The notes: generated by a model from the sequence alone, not told the origin. A stretch of DNA of 64,000 bases from Rhodococcus jostii NBRC 16295 (GCF_001894825.1 NZ_BCWY01000024.1:1-64000); one strand, 5' to 3'; shown: positions 26,426-38,653, counted from the stretch's first letter. Numbers and translations are program-made.

Positions 26426-28369
26426 ATGGTCGACACCTCAGCTCCGAAGGTCACCGAAGAAGAAGCACGAGCGGTCGCAGAGGAGGCGAGGGAGTCCGGC
26501 TGGGACAAACCCTCCTTCGCGAAAGAACTGTTTCTGGGACGGTTCCGGCTGGATCTGGTTCATCCGTTCCCCCGGCCGGCAGCCGAGGATGCTGCCAAGG
26601 CCGAGGAATTCCTCATTCGCCTCCGCGCCTACTGCGAGGAGATGGACGGCAGCGTCATCGAATCCCAGTCGCGCATTCCCGACGAATACGTTCGAGGCCT
26701 CGCCGACCTCGGGTGCTTCGGCTTGAAGATCTCCGAGGAGTACGGCGGACTCGGACTCTCGCAGGTCGCATACAACCGGGCGTTGATGCTCGTCGCCTCG
26801 GTGCATCCGAGCCTGGGCGCGCTGCTCTCGGCGCATCAGTCGATCGGCGTTCCCGAACCGCTCAAGCTCGCCGGCACCCCCGAGCAGAAGCGTGAATTCC
26901 TCCCGCGGTGTGCCCGCGGAGCCATCTCCGCGTTCCTCCTCACCGAGCCGGACGTCGGTTCCGACCCCGCGCGGCTCGCGTCGTCGGCGGTACCCATCGA
27001 GGACGGCGCCGCCTACGAACTGAACGGTGTGAAGCTGTGGACGACCAACGGCGTCGTCGCGGAACTGCTCGTCGTCATGGCGCGCGTACCGAAGAGCGAA
27101 GGCCACCGCGGCGGCATCTCCGCCTTCGTCGTCGAGGCCGACACCCCGGGCATCACCGTCGAACGACGCAACGCGTTCATGGGGCTGCGCGGCATCGAGA
27201 ACGGCGTCACCCGGATGTACAACGTCCGCGTGCCCCGGGAGAACCTGATCGGCCGGGAAGGCGACGGACTGAAGATCGCGCTCACCACACTCAACGCGGG
27301 CAGGCTCGCGATTCCGGCGATGTGTGCCGGGGCCGGGAAGTGGTCGCTGAAGATCGCCCGCGAATGGTCGGGTGTGCGCGTGCAGTGGGGCAAGCCGGTC
27401 GGCGAACACGCGGCCGTCGCCAACAAACTGTCGTTCATGGCGGCGACCACCTACGCCCTCGAAGCCGTGGTGGACCTGTCGGCGCAGATGAACGACGAGG
27501 GTCGCAACGACATCCGGATCGAGGCGGCGCTCGCCAAGCTGTGGTCGTCCGAGATGGCCTGCGTCATCTCAGACGAGCTGATCCAGGTCCGCGGCGGTCG
27601 CGGCTACGAGACGGCGGCGTCGCTCGCCGCCCGCGGTGAGCGCGCGGTGCCGGTGGAACAGTTGGACCGCGACCTGCGCATCAACCGGATCTTCGAGGGC
27701 TCGAGCGAGATCATGCGACTGCTGGTCGCGCGCGAAGCCGTGGACGCGCACCTCACGGCGGCGGGCGATCTCGCCGATCCGAACGCCGACACCGGTGCGA
27801 AGGCTCGCGCGGCGGCCAAGGCCAGTGGGTTCTACGCGAAGTGGCTGCCGCAACTCGTGGCAGGTAAAGGGCAGGTCCCGACGTCGTACAGCGAATTCGG
27901 CACCCTGGCCAAACATCTGCGGTTCGTCGAACGGCACTCCCGCAAGCTGGCCCGCTCCACGTTCTACGCGATGGCCCGGTGGCAGGCGGCGCTGGAGAAG
28001 CAGCAGGGGTTCCTCGGCCGGGTCGTGGACATCGGCGCCGAACTGTTCGCGATGTCCGCCACGTGCGTCAAGGCGGAGATGCAGCGCGAGGAGAACGAGG
28101 CCGAGGGCGCGGCAGCCTACGAACTCGCCGACGTGTTCTGCCGGCAGGCAGCGCTGCGCGTGGAGAAGCTGTTCGACGGTCTGTGGCACAACACCGACGA
28201 CGTGGACAAGCAGGTTGCGCGCTCGATTCTCGAGGGACGGTATGCGTGGCTCGAGCGGGGTGTGGTCGACCCGAGCGAGGGCACCGGTCCGTGGATCACC
28301 GAATGGACGCCCGGCGCGTCCACCGAGGAGAATCTGGCCAGGAGGTTCCTGCACTCCACCCGCCTGTAG
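26426..28369 (+). CDS. Acyl-CoA dehydrogenase, long C-terminally extended type
   Basis: A 647-residue flavoprotein that desaturates acyl-CoA at the alpha-beta position. The N-terminal/mid/C-terminal ACAD domains span about 60-450: ISEEYGGLGLSQ, FLLTEPDVGSDPAR, the FAD/substrate region ELNGVKLWTTNG, and RGGRGYETAASLAARGERAVPVEQLDRDLRINRIFEGSSEIMRL. A helical extension of about 190 residues follows, as in VLCAD-like mycobacterial FadE proteins of similar length. The ATG at 26426 has AGGAGGCG upstream. It stands alone with an inverted repeat in its promoter region, so control by a fatty-acid regulator is possible. Chain-length preference is not visible. Confidence 0.9.
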   Translation: MVDTSAPKVTEEEARAVAEEARESGWDKPSFAKELFLGRFRLDLVHPFPRPAAEDAAKAEEFLIRLRAYCEEMDGSVIESQSRIPDEYVRGLADLGCFGLKISEEYGGLGLSQVAYNRALMLVASVHPSLGALLSAHQSIGVPEPLKLAGTPEQKREFLPRCARGAISAFLLTEPDVGSDPARLASSAVPIEDGAAYELNGVKLWTTNGVVAELLVVMARVPKSEGHRGGISAFVVEADTPGITVERRNAFMGLRGIENGVTRMYNVRVPRENLIGREGDGLKIALTTLNAGRLAIPAMCAGAGKWSLKIAREWSGVRVQWGKPVGEHAAVANKLSFMAATTYALEAVVDLSAQMNDEGRNDIRIEAALAKLWSSEMACVISDELIQVRGGRGYETAASLAARGERAVPVEQLDRDLRINRIFEGSSEIMRLLVAREAVDAHLTAAGDLADPNADTGAKARAAAKASGFYAKWLPQLVAGKGQVPTSYSEFGTLAKHLRFVERHSRKLARSTFYAMARWQAALEKQQGFLGRVVDIGAELFAMSATCVKAEMQREENEAEGAAAYELADVFCRQAALRVEKLFDGLWHNTDDVDKQVARSILEGRYAWLERGVVDPSEGTGPWITEWTPGASTEENLARRFLHSTRL

Positions 28370-28433
28370 CCCGTCGGGGTTCCCGCCTCGGCTCGGCGGT
28401 ACTCTCCGAGGCGACGCGCGCACCAGCGTGGCA

Positions 28434-28459
28434 CCCGCCGGCGTCTCGACGCCGGCGGG
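28434..28459. terminator. 11-bp GC hairpin after the acyl-CoA dehydrogenase gene
   Basis: CCCGCCGGCGT and ACGCCGGCGGG pair perfectly around CTCG. It lies 64 bp after the acyl-CoA dehydrogenase stop and 20 bp before the next start, without a T-tract, as is common for actinobacterial terminators. Confidence 0.55.
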
Positions 28460-28478
28460 ACGAGCCGAGGGAACTCCA

Positions 28479-29540
28479 GTGCGCAGCTTCATGTGTCGCA
28501 AATGCGGTCAACGGCTTTCGTTCGAGAACAGTCTCTGCCTGAAATGTGACAGTGCTCTGGGATTCCACCTGCCGAGCCGATCCATCGTCGTGCTCGACGC
28601 CATGGGCCGCGTGGAGGTGGACGGCGAGGCCTGGGTGCGTTGCGCGAATGCCAGCACGGCGAAGTGCAACTGGCTCGTCCGGCGCGACGACATCCAAAAC
28701 CTGTGCACGTCCTGCCGGCTGACGCGGACCCGTCCGGCAGACGGCGACGACGAGGGCATGGCCGCGTTCGCGACCGCCGAGACCAACAAGCGGCGGGTCG
28801 TCCTCGAACTCGACGAACTCGGTCTCCCCATCGTCCCCAAGTTCGAGGACCCGGCCACCGGGCTGGCCTTCGACCTCCTGTCGAGCGCACGGACCCCGGT
28901 GGTCACCGGGCATGCCGGCGGGGTGATCACGCTGGACCTGGCCGAGGGCGACGACGTTCACCGGGAACAGTTGCGGGTCGAGATGGACGAGCCCTATCGC
29001 ACGCTCGTCGGCCACTTCCGGCACGAGGTCGGGCACTACTACCAGGTGATGCTGGTCCGCGGCGACTCCGAACGTGCCCGGTTCGAGGAACTGTTCGGGG
29101 ATCCGGATCGGGACTACCAGGCCGCGCTGAAACGTCACTACCGCGACGGTGCGCCGAAGGGCTGGGGCCGGCTCTACGTGTCGTCCTACGCCACGATGCA
29201 CCCCGCCGAGGACTGGGCGGAGACGTTCGCGCACTACCTGCACATCCGCGACGCCCTGGACACTGCCGCTGCCTTCGCCATGGCTCCCGCGGGAGCGACG
29301 ACGAGCAGCGAACTCAGTGGTGACGTGGGGTTCGACCAGATCATCGACTGGTGGCTGCCGCTGTCGTGGGCGCTCAACCAGATGAACAGGTCGATGGGCC
29401 ACCACGACCTCTATCCGTTCGTGCTGCCGGCCGCGGTGCTGGAGAAGATGCGGTTCATCCACTCGCTGATCCAGCCGGCCCCGGTGTGGGACGAGCCGGC
29501 CCTGTCGTCGACGGAAACCGGCTCGGCCGCCGACCGGTGA
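28479..29540 (+). CDS. Putative zinc-binding metallopeptidase with N-terminal zinc ribbons
   Basis: A 353-residue protein with a cysteine-rich N-terminus and a zinc-peptidase core. Cys6, Cys9, Cys20 and Cys23 form a zinc-ribbon pattern; Cys55, Cys63, Cys76 and Cys79 form a second group. The peptidase motif HEVGH is at 182-186 ([16 protein letters not shown]), and an Asp/Glu-rich segment [19 protein letters not shown] downstream could supply the third ligand. It matches the uncharacterised 'zinc-binding metallopeptidase' (Peptidase_Mx-type) family. No signal peptide is visible, so it is probably cytoplasmic. The GTG at 28479 has GAGGGA upstream; an ATG at 28491 would keep all cysteines but the spacing to the ribosome site is worse. 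The substrate is unknown. Confidence 0.8.
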   Translation: MRSFMCRKCGQRLSFENSLCLKCDSALGFHLPSRSIVVLDAMGRVEVDGEAWVRCANASTAKCNWLVRRDDIQNLCTSCRLTRTRPADGDDEGMAAFATAETNKRRVVLELDELGLPIVPKFEDPATGLAFDLLSSARTPVVTGHAGGVITLDLAEGDDVHREQLRVEMDEPYRTLVGHFRHEVGHYYQVMLVRGDSERARFEELFGDPDRDYQAALKRHYRDGAPKGWGRLYVSSYATMHPAEDWAETFAHYLHIRDALDTAAAFAMAPAGATTSSELSGDVGFDQIIDWWLPLSWALNQMNRSMGHHDLYPFVLPAAVLEKMRFIHSLIQPAPVWDEPALSSTETGSAADR

Positions 29541-29579
29541 AAACGGGGTGCGCCTATCCTGGATAATCGGTGTCGAGCC

Positions 29580-29597
29580 CTGTTCTCCGCAGAACAG
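29580..29597 (+). promoter_or_regulatory. Small hairpin in the hisD leader
   Basis: CTGTTCT-CCGC-AGAACAG is a perfect 7-bp inverted repeat between a GATAAT -10-like hexamer (about 29561-29566) and the hisD start. It could be a leader hairpin or a repressor site. No run of histidine codons is seen, so a classical his attenuator is not supported. Confidence 0.4.
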
Positions 29598-29646
29598 TCC
29601 GCTCGTCCGAGACACCGTGTCCCGACAGTCGCAGAGAGGACCTCTC

Positions 29647-32719
<3,073 letters not shown>

Positions 32720-32732
32720 TCCGGACGCAGCC

Positions 32733-32885
32733 GTGAGCGTCGTCCTCGTCTACGTCCTGTTCATCGCCGCGGGGATCGCGGCGGGCGGCGCCTACTCCAT
32801 GTGGAAGTTCAACAGACTGGCCTCGGGCGTGCTGCTGGCCCTGGCGGTGCTGGCAGCCGTGGCGGGCGTTCTCAGGTTGATGTAA
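32733..32885 (+). CDS. Small two-helix membrane protein in the his operon
   Basis: A 50-residue protein (MSVVLVYVLFIAAGIAAGGA..., ending AVAGVLRLM). It has two hydrophobic helices at about 3-20 and 31-46 with a short polar turn (SMWKFNR). The GTG at 32733 is 14 nt after the hisB stop, and the stop overlaps the next ATG (TAATG), so translation of the transporter downstream is coupled. The codons follow the GC-rich third-position pattern of the neighbours. No family recognised; it may be a small subunit or partner of the MFS transporter, which is inference only. Confidence 0.68.
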   Translation: MSVVLVYVLFIAAGIAAGGAYSMWKFNRLASGVLLALAVLAAVAGVLRLM

Positions 32886-34066
32886 TGCCCGTCGCAGTGG
32901 AGGCTCGCACCGGACTGCTCCGCACGCCGGGTCTGGTCACCGCGATGGTGATGGGCGCCGCGGCGTTCGGCGGCTGGGCGGTCCTCCTGCCGGTCGTTCC
33001 GCTGATCGTCTCGCTGTCCGGCGGTTCGGACACTCTCGCGGGCAGCGTGACGGCCGTGTTCATGGCCGCCACCGTCGTCACGCAACTCGGTGTGCCCCGG
33101 CTCCTGCGCAGGTGGGGGCATCGGTGGGTGCTGGCCGCCGGCTGCATGCTGCTCGGGCCGCCGTCGCTGCTCCTCCTGCTCTCCACCGACGCGATCCCGG
33201 TGCTGGCCGTGTCGGCCGTCCGGGGATCGGGCTTCGGCATGCTCACCGTCGCCAGTAGTGCGCTGGTCGCCGAACTCGTTCCCCGCGAGATGCTCGGCCG
33301 CGCGACGGGGGCGCAGGGAATCGCGGTGGCCGCCGCGCAGATGGTCGGGCTGCCTGCGGGTCTCGCGATCATGCAGCACTGGTCGGCGACCCCGGTGTTC
33401 GTGATCGGCGCGCTCATTCCGGCGCTCGCCGTGCTCGCGATCACGCGGCTGCCGGCGATCCACGCACCCGCGGGGCACACGTCGCCGGGCCGCATCCCAC
33501 TCGCCGTCCTGCTGACGCCGTGGCTCGCGATCGCGATCGCTGCGGCCGCATTCGGCGGTCTGTCCAGTCTGCTGCCGATCGCGATCGTGGAGCGGGCCTC
33601 GTTCGCCGGGGTGATCCTCGCCGTGTCGAGCGGTGCGACGCTGATCGGGCGGTATGCCGCGGGATCGTTCTCCGACCGGCTGGGGGTGGGCCGCGCCCTG
33701 GTGCCCGCCCTGACGTTTGTGTGCCTCGGCCTGGTGCTGTTCGCCGTCGCGGCGGCGACGACTGCCCCGGTGCCGCTGCTGGTGTGCGCGGCGCTGGCGT
33801 TCGGGTTCGGATTCGGCGCGGTGCAGAACGAGTCCCTCGTCATGATCTTCACCGCAGCGGGACCGGCCCGGTTCGGCTCGGCGAGCGCCGGATGGAACGT
33901 CGGGTTCGACGCCGGAACCGGTTTCGGTTCCCTCGCACTGGGAGCCGTCGCGTCGGTGGCCGGGTACTCCTGGGTGTTCGCCGTCGCGGCGACGGCGGTC
34001 GCGGTCGTCCCCGCCGCCGGAATGGTCGTCGCCCGCGCTCTCAGGCGTCGTTCACCCGCCGGATAA
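32885..34066 (+). CDS. MFS transporter inside the his operon
   Basis: A 393-residue major facilitator with about twelve hydrophobic segments. The basic loop after helix 2-3 (LGVPRLLRRWGHRWVLAAG) and the second-half loop (GRYAAGSFSDRLGVGRAL) match the MFS A-motif positions. The ATG at 32885 overlaps the stop of the small membrane gene. It is followed 9 nt later by hisH, so it is embedded in the his operon, whereas in mycobacteria hisB is followed closely by hisH. The substrate is unknown; export or uptake of histidine or a related compound is only suggested by position. Confidence 0.85.
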   Translation: MPVAVEARTGLLRTPGLVTAMVMGAAAFGGWAVLLPVVPLIVSLSGGSDTLAGSVTAVFMAATVVTQLGVPRLLRRWGHRWVLAAGCMLLGPPSLLLLLSTDAIPVLAVSAVRGSGFGMLTVASSALVAELVPREMLGRATGAQGIAVAAAQMVGLPAGLAIMQHWSATPVFVIGALIPALAVLAITRLPAIHAPAGHTSPGRIPLAVLLTPWLAIAIAAAAFGGLSSLLPIAIVERASFAGVILAVSSGATLIGRYAAGSFSDRLGVGRALVPALTFVCLGLVLFAVAAATTAPVPLLVCAALAFGFGFGAVQNESLVMIFTAAGPARFGSASAGWNVGFDAGTGFGSLALGAVASVAGYSWVFAVAATAVAVVPAAGMVVARALRRRSPAG

Positions 34067-34075
34067 GGTTGTGTC

Positions 34076-34711
34076 ATGACCGTCTCCACGATTGCCGTCC
34101 TCGACTACGGCTCCGGCAACCTGCATTCGGCCACCCGCGCGCTGGCCCGAACCGGCGCGCGTGTCGAGGTCACCTCCGATCACAAGGTCGCGCTCGCAGC
34201 CGACGGTCTCGTCGTTCCCGGCGTCGGCGCGTTCGCGGCGTGCATGGAAGGACTCCGCGCCGTCCGCGGTGAGCGGATCATCGGTCAGCGTCTGGCCGGC
34301 GGACGACCGGTCCTCGGAATCTGCGTCGGCATGCAGATCCTCTTCGACCGCGGAGTCGAGTTCGGCGTCGAGGCGGAAGGCTGCGGCGAATGGCCCGGCA
34401 CCGTTGAACGTCTCCAGGCCGACGTGCTGCCGCACATGGGCTGGAACACCGTCGAGGCCCCCGCGGGCAGCACGCTGTTCGCCGGGATCGATCCCGACAC
34501 CCGGTTCTACTTCGTCCACTCGTACGCAGCGCAGACCTGGGAGCTGCCGCCGTCCGAGCGGCTCGCGCCCCCGCTGCTGACGTGGGCCGACCACGGAGGC
34601 AAGTTCCTCGCCGCCGTCGAGAACGGTGCGCTGTCCGCCACGCAGTTCCACCCCGAGAAGTCCGGCGACGCGGGCGCGGAACTGCTCCGCAACTGGGTCC
34701 GCAGCTTGTGA
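34076..34711 (+). CDS. hisH: Imidazole glycerol phosphate synthase subunit HisH
   Basis: Glutaminase subunit of IGP synthase; it passes ammonia to HisF. It has 211 residues. The class I amidotransferase nucleophile is Cys83 in [12 protein letters not shown], with His and Glu in [12 protein letters not shown] near the C-terminus. The ATG at 34076 is used. Its stop overlaps the start of a small membrane gene by 4 nt. Its partner gene hisF lies 1.8 kb downstream. Confidence 0.95.
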   Translation: MTVSTIAVLDYGSGNLHSATRALARTGARVEVTSDHKVALAADGLVVPGVGAFAACMEGLRAVRGERIIGQRLAGGRPVLGICVGMQILFDRGVEFGVEAEGCGEWPGTVERLQADVLPHMGWNTVEAPAGSTLFAGIDPDTRFYFVHSYAAQTWELPPSERLAPPLLTWADHGGKFLAAVENGALSATQFHPEKSGDAGAELLRNWVRSL

Positions 34712-34965
34712 CCGAACCCGGGGACGGTCGCGGCGACCTGTCCATCGGCAGACTCGCGGTGTACGCGATGGGCGCCGCCACGGCGGTGCTCGTACTCGCC
34801 ACCGCGATCATTCTGGTGGTGAAGCCGGGCCCCGTCCTCGGGCTGATCGTCGGACTGCTCGGCGTCGCCGGCGCGATCGCGGCCATGGGCTACGTATCGA
34901 AACGCATGACCCGCAACGCCTACGGTCCCGATCGCGAGGACCCGGAGCCGGGTTCCGACCGCTGA
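34708..34965 (+). CDS. Small membrane protein between hisH and priA
   Basis: An 85-residue protein with two hydrophobic helices (about 14-36 and 42-62), a polar N-terminus and a charged tail ([18 protein letters not shown]). The GTG at 34708 overlaps the hisH stop, and the stop is 19 nt before priA, so it is part of the operon. No named family is recognised. Another two-helix small protein (32733) sits in the same operon but does not look like it in sequence. The role is unknown. Confidence 0.7.
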   Translation: MTEPGDGRGDLSIGRLAVYAMGAATAVLVLATAIILVVKPGPVLGLIVGLLGVAGAIAAMGYVSKRMTRNAYGPDREDPEPGSDR

Positions 34966-34984
34966 GCGACTAGGGTTGTCGCAC

Positions 34985-35719
34985 GTGAGCCTGGTCCTTT
35001 TGCCTGCTGTAGATGTCGTCAACGGTGAAGCTGTTCGCCTCGTCCAGGGGGAGGCGGGAAGCGAGACCGGATACGGCTCGCCCCGTGATGCCGCCCTCGC
35101 ATGGCAGAACGACGGTGCCGAGTGGGTGCACATCGTCGACCTCGACGCCGCATTCGGTCGTGGATCGAACCGGGAACTCCTCGCTGACGTGGTGGGCGAG
35201 CTCGACGTCCAAGTGGAACTGTCCGGTGGAATCCGCGACGACGCCTCGCTCGAGGCCGCCCTGGCCACGGGGTGCGGACGCGTCAACCTCGGTACCGCCG
35301 CCATCGAGAATCCCGAATGGTGTGCCCGCGCCATCGCCAAGTACGGCGAGAAGATCGCCGTCGGCCTCGACGTGCGCCTCGTCGACGGCGAATACCAACT
35401 CCGCGGCCGCGGCTGGGTCACCGAGGGCGGCAACCTGTGGGAAACCCTGGCCCGGCTCGACAAGGACGGCTGCTCGCGGTACGTCGTCACCGACGTCAGC
35501 AAGGACGGCACCCTCACCGGCCCGAATCTGGAACTCCTCGCGCAGGTCTGCGCGGCCACCGACGCCCCCGTCGTGGCCTCGGGTGGCGTGTCCACCATCG
35601 ACGACCTCCGGGCGATCGCCAGACTCGTCGACCAGGGTGTCGAGGGGTCCATCGTCGGCAAGGCGCTGTACGCGGGGCGGTTCACCCTCCCCGAGGCGCT
35701 CGCCGCGGTCTCGGGCTGA
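34985..35719 (+). CDS. priA: Phosphoribosyl isomerase PriA (HisA, probably also TrpF)
   Basis: A (beta/alpha)8 isomerase for ProFAR in histidine synthesis. In actinobacteria without trpF the same enzyme isomerises phosphoribosylanthranilate for tryptophan. It has 244 residues from the GTG at 34985 (a TTG at 34976 is also in frame). The catalytic pair fits Asp10 ([10 protein letters not shown]) and Asp174 ([10 protein letters not shown]). Arg18 and Trp144 (GRGW) occupy the positions used by the bifunctional enzyme for the second substrate. No trpF is seen beside trpE-trpC-trpB-trpA at 39945-45310, which supports the double role. Confidence 0.9.
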   Translation: MSLVLLPAVDVVNGEAVRLVQGEAGSETGYGSPRDAALAWQNDGAEWVHIVDLDAAFGRGSNRELLADVVGELDVQVELSGGIRDDASLEAALATGCGRVNLGTAAIENPEWCARAIAKYGEKIAVGLDVRLVDGEYQLRGRGWVTEGGNLWETLARLDKDGCSRYVVTDVSKDGTLTGPNLELLAQVCAATDAPVVASGGVSTIDDLRAIARLVDQGVEGSIVGKALYAGRFTLPEALAAVSG

Positions 35720-35728
35720 GTTCCGGCC

Positions 35729-36562
35729 ATGGCCCTGTCCCGCGATCCCCGCGAACTGCTCGCCGTCGCCAGTGAGCTGCTCGACGGAGTGCACAACAGG
35801 TTCGTCACGGGTGTGGGTGCGCCCAGCGCCGTCCACAAGGGCCCCGACGACTTCGCGACCGCCGTCGATCTCGAACTCGAGAAGCGGCTGACCGGGGAAC
35901 TGCGCGACCGGACCGGCATCGACGTCCACGGCGAGGAGTTCGGCGGACCCGACCTCGACAGCGGACCCGTCTGGGTGCTCGACCCCATCGACGGGACGTT
36001 CAACTATTCGGCGGGCCTGCCCACGGCGGGCACCCTGCTCGCGCTTCTCGACGACGGGGTTCCCGTTCTCGGTCTCACGTGGCTGCCGCTGGTCAGGCGA
36101 CGGTACGCGGCCGTGGCGGACGGCCCGCTGCTCGAAGGTGGCAAGCCCCTGCCCGCGCTCGGCCGCACGTCGCTGGCGTCGTCGATCGTCGGCTTGGGGG
36201 CACTGAACATCGACAGCCGCGGCCGGATCCCCGGCGCCTACCGGCTCCAGGTCCTCGCGCAGCTCAGCAGGGTGTCCTCGCGTATCCGCATCCACGGATC
36301 CACGGGCGTGGACCTGGCGTTCACCGCGGCCGGAATACTCGGCGGCGCGGTGGTGTTCGGCCACAATGCGTGGGACAACGCGGCCGGTGTCGCGCTGGTG
36401 CGCGCCGCGGGTGGTGTGGTGACGGATCTGGGCGGTCGGCCCTGGACCGTGACCTCCGACTCGGTGCTCGCCGGAGCGCCCGGAGTGCACGGCGAAATTC
36501 TCGATATCCTCGGATCACTGGGTGATCCTCGTTCCGAGCCTTCAGGAGGGCGTACGCAATGA
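35729..36562 (+). CDS. impA: Inositol monophosphatase family protein (ImpA/HisN-like)
   Basis: A 277-residue Mg-dependent phosphatase. The metal-binding motifs are [21 protein letters not shown] and the late [18 protein letters not shown]. In mycobacteria impA stands in the same place between hisA and hisF. It may act on inositol phosphate or supply the histidinol-phosphate phosphatase activity missing from the monofunctional HisB; the sequence alone does not decide. The ATG at 35729 is used. It overlaps hisF by 4 nt. Confidence 0.85.
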   Translation: MALSRDPRELLAVASELLDGVHNRFVTGVGAPSAVHKGPDDFATAVDLELEKRLTGELRDRTGIDVHGEEFGGPDLDSGPVWVLDPIDGTFNYSAGLPTAGTLLALLDDGVPVLGLTWLPLVRRRYAAVADGPLLEGGKPLPALGRTSLASSIVGLGALNIDSRGRIPGAYRLQVLAQLSRVSSRIRIHGSTGVDLAFTAAGILGGAVVFGHNAWDNAAGVALVRAAGGVVTDLGGRPWTVTSDSVLAGAPGVHGEILDILGSLGDPRSEPSGGRTQ

Positions 36563-37332
36563 CTCTGGCGGTTCGAGTGATCCCGTGTCTGGACGTCGAT
36601 GCCGGACGCGTCGTCAAGGGCGTCAACTTCGAGAACCTGCGGGACGCGGGTGACCCCGTCGAGTTGGCCGCCGCGTACGACGCCCAGGGCGCCGACGAGC
36701 TCACGTTCCTCGACGTCACCGCGTCCACCGCGGACCGCGGCACCATGCTCGACGTGGTGAGCCGGACCGCGGAGCAGGTCTTCATCCCGCTCACGGTCGG
36801 CGGCGGTGTCCGCACCGTCGAGGACGTCGACCGATTGCTGCGCGCCGGCGCCGACAAGGTCAGCGTCAACACCGCCGCCATCGCGCGGCCCGAGTTGCTC
36901 CGCGAACTCAGCGAACGTTTCGGCTCCCAGTGCATCGTGCTGTCGGTCGATGCCCGCACCGTGCCGCAGGGGCAGCCCGACACCCCGTCGGGGTGGGAGG
37001 TCACCACCCACGGCGGCAAGCGCGGCACCGGCATCGACGCCGTCGAGTGGGCGGTCCGCGGCGCCGAACTGGGCGTCGGGGAGATCCTCCTCAACTCGAT
37101 GGACGCCGACGGCACCAAGGCCGGCTTCGACCTGCCCATGATCCGGGCGGTGCGCGCCGCCGTGCACGTGCCGGTGATCGCCAGCGGGGGAGCGGGCGCG
37201 GTCGAGCACTTCGCACCCGCCGTCGGTGCCGGCGCGGACGCCGTCCTGGCCGCGAGTGTGTTCCATTTCGGCGACATGACGATCGGCGACGTGAAGAAGT
37301 CCATGCGTGAAGAAGGGATCACCGTCCGATGA
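36559..37332 (+). CDS. hisF: Imidazole glycerol phosphate synthase subunit HisF
   Basis: Cyclase subunit that uses ammonia from HisH to form IGP and AICAR. It has 257 residues. The catalytic aspartates are in [18 protein letters not shown] (Asp12) and VLSVDARTV. Phosphate-binding glycine segments GGVRTVEDV and [11 protein letters not shown] are visible. The ATG at 36559 overlaps impA and its stop overlaps hisI by 4 nt. Confidence 0.96.
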   Translation: MTLAVRVIPCLDVDAGRVVKGVNFENLRDAGDPVELAAAYDAQGADELTFLDVTASTADRGTMLDVVSRTAEQVFIPLTVGGGVRTVEDVDRLLRAGADKVSVNTAAIARPELLRELSERFGSQCIVLSVDARTVPQGQPDTPSGWEVTTHGGKRGTGIDAVEWAVRGAELGVGEILLNSMDADGTKAGFDLPMIRAVRAAVHVPVIASGGAGAVEHFAPAVGAGADAVLAASVFHFGDMTIGDVKKSMREEGITVR

Positions 37333-37673
37333 GTCTCGACCCCGCCATCGCGTCCCGGCTCAAGCGCAACGAGGCAGGACTGTTCAGTGCCGTCGCGCAG
37401 GAACGGTCGACGGGCGACGTCCTGATGGTGGCGTGGATGGACGACGAGGCCCTCGCACGCACACTCGACACCCGCAAGGGCACGTACTACTCCCGGTCCC
37501 GTCAGCAATACTGGGTGAAGGGCGAGACGTCCGGTCACACGCAGTACGTCCACGAGGTGCGGCTCGACTGCGACGGCGACTCGGTGCTGCTCGTCGTCGA
37601 TCAGGAGGGGGCGGCGTGCCACACGGGCACGCACACCTGCTTCGACTCCGACGTCCTCCTCACTGCGGAGTAG
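37329..37673 (+). CDS. hisI: Phosphoribosyl-AMP cyclohydrolase HisI
   Basis: Opens the purine ring of PR-AMP. It has 114 residues and no fused HisE domain. The metal-binding cysteines lie in [10 protein letters not shown] and [12 protein letters not shown]; the core motif [10 protein letters not shown] and [20 protein letters not shown] are typical. The ATG at 37329 overlaps hisF. It is the last recognisable his gene of the operon. Confidence 0.95.
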   Translation: MSLDPAIASRLKRNEAGLFSAVAQERSTGDVLMVAWMDDEALARTLDTRKGTYYSRSRQQYWVKGETSGHTQYVHEVRLDCDGDSVLLVVDQEGAACHTGTHTCFDSDVLLTAE

Positions 37674-37702
37674 CGCACCGGCGCTCGGGCAGAATGTCCG
37701 CC

Positions 37703-37882
37703 ATGCCACTCATTCAGATCAGTCAGACCCCCGGGCTCACCGCCGAGCAGAAGCGCGCGACGATCGAGGCCGTCACAAAGGCGTACGCCGAGGCGACGGG
37801 CAAGGATCCCGCGGCGGTGTGGGTGACGATTACCGAGGTTCCGCGCGACAGCTGGGGCGTCGGCGGGACGCCGCTGGGGTGA
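37703..37882 (+). CDS. 4-Oxalocrotonate tautomerase family protein
   Basis: A 59-residue tautomerase. The ATG at 37703 places proline directly after methionine (MPLIQISQTPGLT), as needed for the catalytic N-terminal Pro1 once Met is removed. An ATG at 37694 would bury that proline, so it is rejected. The rest (EQKRATIEAVTKAYAEATGKDPAAVWVTITEVPRDSWGVGG) matches the family pattern. The substrate is unknown. It lies 29 nt after hisI. Its stop codon is in the first unit of a 26-bp tandem repeat. Confidence 0.85.
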   Translation: MPLIQISQTPGLTAEQKRATIEAVTKAYAEATGKDPAAVWVTITEVPRDSWGVGGTPLG

Positions 37883-37942
37883 GGGCTGTGGGGACGCCGC
37901 TGGGGTGAGGGCTGTGGGGACGCCGCTGGGGTGAGCTGTCGG
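37865..37942. repeat. 26-bp tandem repeat over the tautomerase stop codon
   Basis: Units start at 37865, 37891 and 37917. The first two are identical; the third keeps GGGACGCCGCTGGGGTGAG and then diverges. The first unit holds the last codons and stop of the tautomerase gene, so the C-terminal coding piece has been copied into the gap before the convergent marR gene. A shorter GCTGGGGTGAG echo follows near 37948. Confidence 0.9.
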
Positions 37943-37960
37943 GCCGGCTGGGGTGAGTTG

Positions 37961-38470
37961 TCAGGCTCGGCCGGTTCCGGAGGCGATGCTCTTGTCCAGT
38001 TGGGTGAGCATGGCGCCGGACAGTTCGGACAGCTGACGGACCTGGTCGGCGGACAGTCCGTCGAAGATCAGGGATCGGACGGATTCGACGTGCGGGGGCG
38101 CAGCCTCGACGACCTTGGCCATGCCTTCGTCTGTGAGGACGGCGTCGGAGCCGCGGCTGCCGCGGATGCTCTCGCGGCGCACCCAGCCGGCCTTTTCCAT
38201 CTTGGTGACGACGTGCGAGAGCCGGGACAGTGACGCGTTGGCGCGCTGGGCGAGCAGAGACAGTTGGAGGCGCCGGTTCTCCTCGCCGGAGAGCGAGGCG
38301 AGGACGAAGTACTCGAAGTGGGTGAGTGCGGAGTCGCGTTGCAGTTGCGTGTCGAGTGCCGCGGGGAGCCGGGTGACCAGGGCGATGAGGGTGAGCCAGG
38401 CCTCCTGCTGCTCTGCGTCGAGCCATCGGGTTTCGGCGGGCGCCGAACTGCCCTCGTCGTTACCACCCAT
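37961..38470 (-). CDS. MarR-family transcriptional regulator
   Basis: A 169-residue winged-helix regulator. The DNA-binding region at about 70-115 includes LSLLAQRANASLSRLSHVVTKMEKAGWVRRES and the wing AVLTDEGM. It is divergent from an extradiol-dioxygenase-like gene. The gap holds a TTGAA-GG-TTCAA palindrome, typical of MarR sites, so it probably represses that gene. The ligand is unknown. The ATG at 38470 is used. Confidence 0.87.
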   Translation of the reverse strand: MGGNDEGSSAPAETRWLDAEQQEAWLTLIALVTRLPAALDTQLQRDSALTHFEYFVLASLSGEENRRLQLSLLAQRANASLSRLSHVVTKMEKAGWVRRESIRGSRGSDAVLTDEGMAKVVEAAPPHVESVRSLIFDGLSADQVRQLSELSGAMLTQLDKSIASGTGRA

Positions 38471-38594
38471 CAGTGGTCTCCTCCATTCGTACGTCGATCC
38501 ACGCGTGCGGCGTGTCCAACATAGTTAGCACGTCGCGGGCCGAGTGGTGTCCGGGGAATAGTTGCCGCGGGCACGGGTTGACTCCTATAGTAAC

Positions 38595-38606
38595 TTGAAG
38601 GTTCAA
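38595..38606. promoter_or_regulatory. Candidate MarR operator
   Basis: TTGAAGGTTCAA is a palindrome of 5-bp arms in the AT-rich gap between the divergent marR-type and dioxygenase genes, 48 bp before the dioxygenase start. A MarR site is inferred from symmetry and position. Confidence 0.6.
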
Positions 38607-38653
38607 CATTGATTCCTCAAATGACGAGCCTGCCTCGATCCGAAGGAGTCGCG

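Noticed and set aside
29541-29646. A his attenuator with a run of His codons before hisD
   Set aside because: No short frame with consecutive His codons is present; only a 7-bp hairpin is seen.
37694-37702. Upstream ATG for the tautomerase
   Set aside because: It would remove the catalytic proline from the N-terminus.
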